Position numbers and translations under genes: made by a program. The notes beneath the pieces are model-generated. The model worked only from the letters and a program-made list of their open reading frames with translations. It did not search any database and had not been told where the DNA came from. Below are positions 6,840-11,493 of a stretch of 11,493 bases of DNA, piece by piece. Position 1 is the first letter of the stretch, and the number at the start of each line of letters is the position of its first letter. The stretch is from an uncultured euryarchaeote. Lineage in GTDB: Archaea > Thermoplasmatota > Poseidoniia > Poseidoniales > Poseidoniaceae. Location: the NCBI GenBank assembly GCA_937881505.1, contig CALGEM010000261.1, positions 1 through 11,493 of the forward strand, given 5' to 3'.

Positions 6840-8099
6840 TCACTGGTAGGTTCCGATGTCCTCGGCGGTGATGCCGTAGTGAGCCCAGACACGCTCGAGG
6901 TGTGGAGCAATGTCGTAGGACGTACCATGCTTGGAAGCATCTTTGAGGTTTAGAATCTCGTTGATCTTGTCAGCACCATACATGTCCATGAAAGTGGCGT
7001 TGGAGTATCCATCGCACTCGGTCTCGTTGGATACATCGGTCGACACTTGGTGGGTGACCGTGTTGTAGCACATGAAGTCGCCTTGTCCTTGGTGCTGGGT
7101 CCACATGAAGGCATCACAGGTGGATGCATCGATGTCGCCCATCATGAAGACCTTGTGGACTTGCATGTTGTAGCAGCCGTCAGTGTACGGAGCAGCGTAG
7201 GCTTCCATGGTCTTCCAGAAAGCGTAGCCCTCGGCTTGGTACTTGGCAGCGGATTCGTTGCTGTCCATCTTCATCGTGTACTTCAGGGTGGCCTGGGAGT
7301 AGGTGATGATGATGTTCTTGATCACGGTCTCGGTGGCGGCGTCGTAGCCAGCCTCGTCGCCGGCCTGAAGGGCAGCGAGTCCATCAACCATGGCTTGCTC
7401 GCTGGCAGCGAGGGCGTTGGAGACACCGTTGGTTTCCGTGCCGTAGTCAGCAGCGCGCTTCTTCATGGTGTAAGCAGGAGAGCAAGACCAGTGCTCATCC
7501 GGTCCGTGGAAGAAGGCCCAACCTTCGTCCCAGTTGTGAGGGGCACCGGAGTCGTTGTCGGTGTTGCCGGCGTCAGCCTTGGCCACAGCGGCGTTGAGCT
7601 CGTGGATGGTGTAGCCGACCATGCCCATGTTGGCGGTCAACTTGGCGATGCCTTGGTAGCGAACGGTGTCAGAGGCGCCTTCGAAGTCGCCGGTGCCGTC
7701 CATGGCCGCCATGATGTGAGCGCCGATGGCGCCGGTTTGGTTGTAGAAGGTGTCGTAGTTGTGGTTCTTGCCTTCAGCAGCAGCGAAACCAGCGAGCGTG
7801 CGGAAGGAACCGTCGCTCTTCTCGGCGTTCTTGCCGTTGGTGTAGATGTTCTTTGCTTCATCCCAGTTGCTGTCAGATGCAGCGGTCTTGATGTCGCAGA
7901 GGTCCTGCATCAAGGACCGGTGGTTGTCCACGTTTGATGCGTAGGTGTAACCCGCATCAGAAGCATCGAGGAAAGCCGCTTTCGTCTCCTCCGCCTCTTC
8001 GGTCGTTTCGTCTTCTGTGCCGATGCATCCTGCCATAGCGGCGATCAACATCAACAGTGCTAGCGTCATTCCTTTGATTGATTTTCTCTTCAATTCCAT
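6840..8099 (-). CDS. Iron-binding lipoprotein of the Fea1 / phytotransferrin (low iron-inducible periplasmic protein) family
   Basis: The 419-aa exported lipoprotein has a basic N-terminus, a hydrophobic stretch and a lipobox MAGC (22-25), then an acidic linker rich in E and T. The mature part resembles the Fea1 / ISIP2A family: NWDEAKNIYTNGKNAEKSDG (78-97) followed by FRTLAGFA, ALDGTGDF-like AAMDGTGDF (131-139), DNDSGAPHNWDEGWAFFHG (181-199), MKKRAADYGTET (212-223), and a second-lobe QATLKYTMKMD..AEGYAFW (269-295). Eukaryotic phytotransferrins bind Fe(III) with carbonate at the cell surface; the same role here is inferred. Six mature cysteines besides Cys25 could form disulfides. ATG 8099 is chosen over TTG 8105 because GGAGGG (8107-8112) is spaced 7 nt from it. 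Codons are strongly biased (22 of 23 Tyr are TAC), suggesting high expression. The promoter carries two iron-box-like palindromes. EfeO/imelysin was considered but its motifs are absent. Confidence 0.72.
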   Translation of the reverse strand: MELKRKSIKGMTLALLMLIAAMAGCIGTEDETTEEAEETKAAFLDASDAGYTYASNVDNHRSLMQDLCDIKTAASDSNWDEAKNIYTNGKNAEKSDGSFRTLAGFAAAEGKNHNYDTFYNQTGAIGAHIMAAMDGTGDFEGASDTVRYQGIAKLTANMGMVGYTIHELNAAVAKADAGNTDNDSGAPHNWDEGWAFFHGPDEHWSCSPAYTMKKRAADYGTETNGVSNALAASEQAMVDGLAALQAGDEAGYDAATETVIKNIIITYSQATLKYTMKMDSNESAAKYQAEGYAFWKTMEAYAAPYTDGCYNMQVHKVFMMGDIDASTCDAFMWTQHQGQGDFMCYNTVTHQVSTDVSNETECDGYSNATFMDMYGADKINEILNLKDASKHGTSYDIAPHLERVWAHYGITAEDIGTYQ

Positions 8100-8106
8100 G
8101 TTCAAA

Positions 8107-8112
8107 CCCTCC
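8107..8112 (-). promoter_or_regulatory. Ribosome-binding site of the Fea1-like lipoprotein gene
   Basis: GGAGGG lies 7 nt before ATG 8099 and only 1 nt before the upstream TTG at 8105, which decides in favour of the ATG. It would lie in a very short leader of roughly 17-20 nt if transcription starts about 25 bp past the TATA box. Confidence 0.75.
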
Positions 8113-8114
8113 GG

Positions 8115-8130
8115 TTTAGGTCACCCTAAA
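8115..8130. promoter_or_regulatory. Putative iron-box operator 1 (DtxR/IdeR-type), over the predicted transcription start
   Basis: TTTAGG-TCAC-CCTAAA is an inverted repeat with 6-bp arms, identical over 16 bases to the copy at 8148-8165. Its half-sites resemble those of DtxR/IdeR operators (TTAGG...CCTAA). It lies where transcription should start, 11-26 bp downstream of the TATA box, so a bound repressor would block initiation. The regulator gene itself is not in this window. Confidence 0.75.
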
Positions 8131-8140
8131 AGTGGGCCGG

Positions 8141-8146
8141 ATATAA
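8141..8146 (-). promoter_or_regulatory. TATA box of the Fea1-like gene
   Basis: TTATAT on the minus strand, preceded by an A-rich TFB-recognition-like stretch, is centred about 44 bp before the start codon. A start site 25 bp downstream falls near 8116-8120 and leaves room for the Shine-Dalgarno at 8107-8112. The box is bracketed by the two palindromes. Confidence 0.65.
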
Positions 8147-8147
8147 G

Positions 8148-8165
8148 TTTTAGGTCACCCTAAAA
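8148..8165. promoter_or_regulatory. Putative iron-box operator 2 (DtxR/IdeR-type), over the BRE
   Basis: TTTTAGG-TCAC-CCTAAAA is an inverted repeat with perfect 7-bp arms and the same 4-base centre as operator 1. Its centre is 34 bp from that of operator 1, a little over three helical turns. It covers the position of the TFB recognition element just upstream of the TATA box. Its flank also contains five T in a row on the minus strand (8162-8166), which might serve to end transcription coming from the tRNA gene. Confidence 0.75.
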
Positions 8166-8208
8166 ATACAGCGTAGTGGAAAGAATGCCTCGCAGCAGTG
8201 CGATGCGG

Positions 8209-8284
8209 TGGTAGTCCCTCCCGGATTCGAACCGAGGTCGGAGGAACCAGAATCCTCCATGATGGACCGCTACACTAAGGGACT
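8209..8284 (-). tRNA. trnQ: tRNA-Gln (anticodon CUG), CCA encoded
   Basis: The cloverleaf folds by eye. The acceptor stem AGTCCCT pairs perfectly with AGGGACT, beginning with an A1-U72 pair. The anticodon stem GAGGA/TCCTC carries loop TTCTGGT with anticodon CTG at 34-36, reading CAG (Gln). A 4-base variable loop follows, then T-stem CTCGG/CCGGG with loop TTCGAAT. The discriminator base is A (8212) and CCA follows in the DNA (8209-8211), so the gene is 73 nt plus CCA. No intron is present. It lies on the same strand as the iron locus, ending 43 bp before operator 2. No clear promoter is visible ahead of it, so it may be transcribed with the small gene at 8337-8531. Confidence 0.95.
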
Positions 8285-8336
8285 GTGGTCGTGCGAAAGC
8301 CGTCGCCTTCTTCAATTCAGCGGTCTGAAAAGAGAC

Positions 8337-8531
8337 TCAGACGGTGGCGAATCGAAACAGCACCTTGGAGACCCAAGACAACATCATGACGATCATGAAC
8401 GAAGCCAGAGCATACTTCGCCCACGGCCGAGCAGGTTTGGTTTCGGGCCACAAATCCACGCCCATGGCCTCGGCTTGGGCGACCAATTCGGCCAACTCGG
8501 CAAGGTGTTCCTCCACCGAGTCATGAGCCAT
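8337..8531 (-). CDS. Small one-pass membrane protein, unknown function
   Basis: I do not recognise this 64-aa protein. Residues 4-24 form an acidic, Leu/Ala-rich amphipathic helix (VEEHLAELAELVAQAEAMG), followed by a Pro-containing linker and one membrane helix at about 39-58 (WAKYALASF through WVSKVLF). The acidic N-terminus and the basic residues before the helix fit a cytoplasmic N-terminal domain with a C-terminal anchor. I start it at ATG 8531, which has an AT-rich TATA-like element 19-26 bp upstream and would be leaderless. ATG 8588 (83 aa, adding an Arg-rich segment) is possible. The frame stays open further upstream to 8765, but that part runs antisense to the Nudix gene. It could assist a larger membrane complex; nothing here shows which. 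Confidence 0.5.
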   Translation of the reverse strand: MAHDSVEEHLAELAELVAQAEAMGVDLWPETKPARPWAKYALASFMIVMMLSWVSKVLFRFATV

Positions 8532-8549
8532 GCTCCGGGTTCTGGCCCG

Positions 8550-8557
8550 TTTTATTT
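8550..8557 (-). promoter_or_regulatory. TATA-like element for the small membrane protein gene
   Basis: AAATAAAA on the minus strand lies about 22 bp (centre) upstream of ATG 8531, the spacing expected for a leaderless archaeal transcript. Read on the plus strand the same AT-rich patch (TTTTATTT) could instead serve the divergent Nudix gene with a leader of about 50 nt. Confidence 0.35.
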
Positions 8558-8631
8558 GAATGCGACGCCACCCAAGAACCCCAAACATCGCCTTCACAAG
8601 GCTTTGAAAGGTGGGTGGTTGAGGCGGCTGT

Positions 8632-10140
8632 ATGAGTGAGGTCCCCGAAGGCGTTGACGTGGCTTCGCAGGCCCGTGGAGCGCCACGCCCCACTGCCACC
8701 ATGACGTTGACACGTGATGGCCCGGATGGTGTTGAAGTCCTTCTGGGCTTGCGAGCAAAAACCATGCGCGCCTTTCCAAACTACTGGGCCTTTCCAGGAG
8801 GTGGCGTTTCATCGGTTGACCGTGCAGCGGTTGAAGCCATTCCGGCTTTAGCCGGGCCAGAAGCGGCCTCCATTGCCTGCATCATGCGAGAAATGAGTGA
8901 GGAACTCGGCCTCCTGCCGTCCGGCGCTGGAGTGGTCGCTCTTGAGCCAACAGCGCGCCTTGCCATCGTCGAGGACAAGAAACAATGGCTACCTCTTGCA
9001 CTTGAGGGGGCGTTTCCGGTTGAACGCACACACATTCAAACCCTCAGTCATCGAATCACGCCGCCCTTCGGCCCGGTGCAATTTGACAACGCCTTTCTTC
9101 ACCTCCACCTCGGGGACTGGACCAACGTCCCCGAAATTGATTTGGAACCTCAAACGGAATTCACCGAGGTCATGTGGGCCAAACCCGTCGATATCCTCGG
9201 CCGATGGAAAGCCCACGAGATCAAAGTCGCCCCGCCGGTGGTCACCTTGCTGATGGAAATTGAGCGTACCCTCGAGCGCTGTGGGCGAAACATGAACACA
9301 GCGGCCAGTGATATCGCTGAACGGCTCCCCGGCCGTCGCTCAATTCTTTTTGCCCACGGCGTGGAAGTGGTGCCCATCAAAACCGCCACCCTTCCACCCG
9401 CAGACCACACCAATTGCTACCTCGTAGGCGACCCCGATGGTGATTTTATTCTGGTCGACCCTGCTGTACGGATGCGCGAAGACATGGAGGCGTTGGCCAC
9501 GGCGGTTGACCGCCATCGTGGAGACCTCGTCGCCGTGTTGTTCACGCACAGCCACAGCGACCATCTCGCAGACATGTCACTCCTCAAGGAAGCCTTTGAT
9601 GTCCCGGTCTGGGGCAGCGAATACACCGCTCGCTCCGTGCCCTGTCAGCGGATTCTTACCGATGGTGAACTGTTGAGGCTTGGCGAGCAAACGTGGACGG
9701 TGCTCATCACGCCAGGCCACCACCCCGGCCATGTTTGTTTGTTCAGCGATGCCGGCCTGGTCGCTGGCGATATGGTGGCCGGCATCGGCACCATTCTCAT
9801 CCCCCCTCACACGGGCGACATGAACGAGTACATCGACCAGCTTGAACGACTCAAGGCACTCAAGCCACACTTGGTTTTCCCAAGCCACGGTCCCGTCATT
9901 GCCATTCCCAATCGATTGATCGAGCACTACATCAAGCACCGAAAGGCTCGCCATGACCGTGTGCTCGATGCTGTGCGAGAAGGTGTCAGCCGCCTCCAAG
10001 ACATCGCCGCTCACGCCTACGCCGACACGCCTGATGCACATCCGGGTCTTGCTGTTGACCAAACGCTCTCACATTTGCTCGCTCATCAAAAAGCAGGCAA
10101 CGTCAAACAATACGAAGCCGAGTGGCGAATGGAGGAGTGA
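8632..10140 (+). CDS. Nudix hydrolase / metallo-beta-lactamase (LACTB2-like) fusion protein
   Basis: This 502-aa cytoplasmic protein joins two hydrolase domains. The N-terminal Nudix domain (about 20-215) has FPGGG (54-58) and the core REMSEELG (86-93), but about 27 residues separate the Gly patch from the REMSEELG core. This interrupted Nudix box resembles that of NUDT19-type CoA/acyl-CoA diphosphatases. The C-terminal domain (about 240-430) is a metallo-beta-lactamase fold with HSHSDH (306-311), the GHHPGH motif (362-367; H367), Asp380 in GDM, and His419 in PSHGPVI, so both metal sites appear intact. A winged-helix-like tail (437-497) matches LACTB2-type proteins, whose human member is a single-strand-specific endoribonuclease. 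A joint substrate is not evident; thioester or nucleotide chemistry and RNA cleavage are both possible. The start has only a weak purine-rich site (GAGGCGG); Met24 is an alternative. It is followed 2 nt later by an oxidoreductase gene. Confidence 0.85.
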   Translation: MSEVPEGVDVASQARGAPRPTATMTLTRDGPDGVEVLLGLRAKTMRAFPNYWAFPGGGVSSVDRAAVEAIPALAGPEAASIACIMREMSEELGLLPSGAGVVALEPTARLAIVEDKKQWLPLALEGAFPVERTHIQTLSHRITPPFGPVQFDNAFLHLHLGDWTNVPEIDLEPQTEFTEVMWAKPVDILGRWKAHEIKVAPPVVTLLMEIERTLERCGRNMNTAASDIAERLPGRRSILFAHGVEVVPIKTATLPPADHTNCYLVGDPDGDFILVDPAVRMREDMEALATAVDRHRGDLVAVLFTHSHSDHLADMSLLKEAFDVPVWGSEYTARSVPCQRILTDGELLRLGEQTWTVLITPGHHPGHVCLFSDAGLVAGDMVAGIGTILIPPHTGDMNEYIDQLERLKALKPHLVFPSHGPVIAIPNRLIEHYIKHRKARHDRVLDAVREGVSRLQDIAAHAYADTPDAHPGLAVDQTLSHLLAHQKAGNVKQYEAEWRMEE

Positions 10141-10142
10141 AG

Positions 10143-11177
10143 ATGGGAAAGCGTGTTGTCATCACCAAAGCCGGTGGAGTATCCGCCATCACCACGCAAC
10201 CCATGGAAGCGCCAGCCCCCGGTGAAGGGGAAGTCCGAATCAAAGTGGCCTACGCCGGTATCAATTTTGCAGATTTACTCATGCGAATGGGGTTCTATCA
10301 GCCCCGCCCAGCCTTCCCTTTCACCCCCGGTTACGAAGCCAGTGGAGTCATTGATGCCATTGGTCCCGGTGTGTCCGGTTTTGAGGTCGGCCAGCGCGTG
10401 GTTGCTGCCATGCGCAACGGTGGTCAGGCCAGCTATGTTCTCTCCTCTGTCGACCGCGTCGTTCCACTTCCCGATGGCCTGTCGCTTCAAGCAGCTGCCT
10501 CCACGCCTGTCACCTACATGACAGCCCATCACATGCTTCACCACCTCGGCCATCTGCGTCCTGATGACAAAGTGCTCGTTCACGGTGGTGCTGGAGGCGT
10601 GGGGACCGCTGCCTTGCAACTCTGCAAGTGGGCGGGGCTGCAACAGGTTTGGGCGACGTCATCCAAATCAAAACATCACATCATCGAACAGTACGGCGCA
10701 CGCCCCATCGACCGCCACAACGAGGATTTCGTCGCCATCGTCAAGACAGAGACCGACGGCAAAGGCGTTGACCACGTCTTGGACCCCATCGGGGGAGATA
10801 ACCTCCGACGAAGCCTTTCCTGTCTTGCTGAAGGTGGTCGGCTCTACACCTACGGTTTGTCAGCGGCGGCGCCGTCTGGAAAGCGGTCCTTACTGAAGGC
10901 CTTCTTCGCCTTGCGGAAAACGCCGAAATTCGATGCTCTCCGCTTGATGACGAGAAACCGGGCGGTGTTCGGTGTCCACATGGGCACCTGGTCCGACGAA
11001 GCGGTCATGCACAGCCAACTCGCTCGCATCGTGGACGGCATTCAAACCGGCCATTTGGATCCAATCGTTGACTGCGTTTTTGACGCTGAAGACGTGCAGG
11101 CTGCTCATCAGTACATTCATGACGCGAAGAACATTGGGAAGGTCTTGTTGAAGTTCGAGGATGTGGGCGAGGAATAG
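10143..11177 (+). CDS. NAD(P)H:quinone-oxidoreductase-like MDR protein (zinc-free, VAT1-like)
   Basis: The 344-aa cytoplasmic enzyme belongs to the medium-chain dehydrogenase/reductase superfamily, quinone oxidoreductase / VAT1 branch. The N-terminal GroES-like part includes AGINFADLLMRMG (38-50) and GYEASGVI (63-70). The Rossmann NAD(P)H site is HGGAGGVGT (147-155). The catalytic and structural zinc cysteines of alcohol dehydrogenases are absent, as is normal for this branch, which reduces quinones or alpha,beta-unsaturated carbonyls. The start is ATG 10143, supported by GGAGG at 10131-10135 with 7-nt spacing; the longer frame from 10122 overlaps the preceding gene and adds an unconserved extension. 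It lies 2 nt past the Nudix-MBL stop, so the two are very probably co-transcribed. The exact substrate cannot be told. Confidence 0.9.
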   Translation: MGKRVVITKAGGVSAITTQPMEAPAPGEGEVRIKVAYAGINFADLLMRMGFYQPRPAFPFTPGYEASGVIDAIGPGVSGFEVGQRVVAAMRNGGQASYVLSSVDRVVPLPDGLSLQAAASTPVTYMTAHHMLHHLGHLRPDDKVLVHGGAGGVGTAALQLCKWAGLQQVWATSSKSKHHIIEQYGARPIDRHNEDFVAIVKTETDGKGVDHVLDPIGGDNLRRSLSCLAEGGRLYTYGLSAAAPSGKRSLLKAFFALRKTPKFDALRLMTRNRAVFGVHMGTWSDEAVMHSQLARIVDGIQTGHLDPIVDCVFDAEDVQAAHQYIHDAKNIGKVLLKFEDVGEE

Positions 11178-11247
11178 CATTTGATGGGTGAGATGACCCT
11201 GAAACCTTCTTCACACCTCGGCGCTTGGAATCGATGAAGGTGGAACC

Positions 11248-11493
11248 ATGAAGAAGGCCATGTCTGGGTTTGACCTTCGCGTGATGGCACGCGAATTGGA
11301 CGCCCTGAAGGGGGCCTACGTGAAGAAAGCCTACATGCCCCATTACGAGCAAATCGTGCTTCGTGTCAATCCAAAAGAAGCAGACCAGCGAGACATCGTC
11401 TTCGTCCGTGGCGCCCGCATTTACACTTCACAGCGGGACCGCCCCATGCCCATGACGCCGCCACCTTTTGCCATGGTCCTGCGAAAGCACTTG
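11248..11493 (+). CDS. rqcH: NFACT family protein (RqcH/Rqc2/NEMF-like), 5' part only
   Basis: The first 82 codons of a gene that runs off the right edge. MSGFDLRVMARELDALKGAYVKKAYMP (from residue 5), the beta-strand segment IVLRVN, and the closing TPPPFAMVLRKHL match the NFACT-N domain of RqcH/Rqc2/NEMF. These proteins bind obstructed large ribosomal subunits with peptidyl-tRNA and, in several lineages, recruit tRNA to add C-terminal tails to stalled chains. The start is ATG 11248, preceded by AGGTGG with 5-nt spacing; Met5 (11260) is an alternative closer to the usual family start. The 70-nt gap before it holds only a 4-bp GGGT/ACCC stem and no clear promoter, so co-transcription with the oxidoreductase is possible. 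Confidence 0.85.
   Translation, partial: MKKAMSGFDLRVMARELDALKGAYVKKAYMPHYEQIVLRVNPKEADQRDIVFVRGARIYTSQRDRPMPMTPPPFAMVLRKHL

Noticed and set aside
6342..6953. A 203-codon plus-strand frame spanning the surface-protein start and the lipoprotein end.
   Set aside because: It crosses two supported minus-strand genes and their intergenic hairpins, and has no recognisable product or RBS.
7047..7937. A 296-codon open frame on the plus strand opposite the lipoprotein gene.
   Set aside because: Its product is a low-complexity Val/Gly/His-rich chain with no domain, and it mirrors the biased codons of the real gene on the other strand, which has a promoter, RBS, signal peptide and family motifs.
6840..8099. 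EfeO/imelysin identity for the lipoprotein.
   Set aside because: The HxxE-type metal motif of M75/imelysin proteins is not seen, whereas several Fea1-type segments are.
8100..8105. TTG at 8103-8105 as start of the lipoprotein.
   Set aside because: The Shine-Dalgarno would be 1 nt away; ATG 8099 gives normal spacing.
8323..8343. Inverted repeat GTCTGA/TCAGAC around the stop codon of the small membrane gene.
   Set aside because: Only a 6-bp stem with an 8-base loop overlapping coding sequence; too weak to call a terminator.
8208..8639. A 143-codon plus-strand frame covering the tRNA and the small membrane gene.
   Set aside because: It runs through the antisense of a clear tRNA gene and has no protein-like features.
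9577..10062. A 161-codon minus-strand frame inside the Nudix-MBL gene.
   Set aside because: It is antisense to conserved catalytic motifs of a strongly supported gene.
1..11493. CRISPR array, insertion sequence, integrase or attachment site.
   Set aside because: No regularly spaced repeats, transposase or recombinase motifs, or direct repeats flanking the tRNA were seen.

Overview
The window looks like chromosomal DNA of an uncultivated planktonic archaeon, most plausibly a marine Thermoplasmatota (Marine Group II/III type). The reasons are an archaeal tRNA-Gln, TATA-type promoter spacing, Shine-Dalgarno sequences matching the archaeal 16S tail (GGAGGTGAT, AGGTGAT), surface proteins with many N-glycosylation sequons and a C-terminal anchor, and a NFACT/RqcH-type gene. 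The lineage is inferred from gene style, not from a marker-gene tree.

Left two thirds (136-8165, all minus strand): this is an iron-acquisition locus. In transcription order it holds an abundant-looking lipoprotein of the Fea1/phytotransferrin ('low iron-inducible periplasmic protein') family; a large C-terminally anchored surface protein; an ABC importer of the ferric/heme/cobalamin type (substrate-binding protein, FecCD-type permease, FecE-type ATPase); a short-chain flavodoxin; and a HugZ-like FMN-binding split-barrel protein with a DUF2470 tail. From the surface protein to HugZ the genes overlap or are separated by 17 nt or less, so they look like one operon. The promoter ahead of the lipoprotein carries two almost identical palindromes (TTTAGG-TCAC-CCTAAA core, centres 34 bp apart) on either side of a TATA box. 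This arrangement, together with DtxR/IdeR-like half-sites, points to repression by an iron-dependent DtxR-family regulator. A pair of hairpins separates the lipoprotein gene from the rest, which could let the lipoprotein be made in excess. A third, diverged palindrome of the same 16-bp format lies past the last gene (103-124) and may control the next minus-strand unit.

A working model, by inference: the lipoprotein binds Fe(III) at the cell surface, the surface protein and substrate-binding protein pass iron or an iron chelate to the ABC importer, and the flavodoxin and HugZ-like protein provide iron-sparing electron transfer and possibly heme iron release.

Middle (8209-8631): a tRNA-Gln(CUG) with encoded CCA and a small one-pass membrane protein gene, both on the minus strand.

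Right third (8632-11493, plus strand): unrelated housekeeping-type genes. These are a Nudix / metallo-beta-lactamase (LACTB2-like) fusion enzyme, a zinc-free quinone-oxidoreductase-like MDR protein, and the 5' part of an RqcH/NFACT ribosome-quality-control gene that runs off the end. No gene-free stretch exceeds about 135 bases. I saw no CRISPR array, insertion sequence or integrase.
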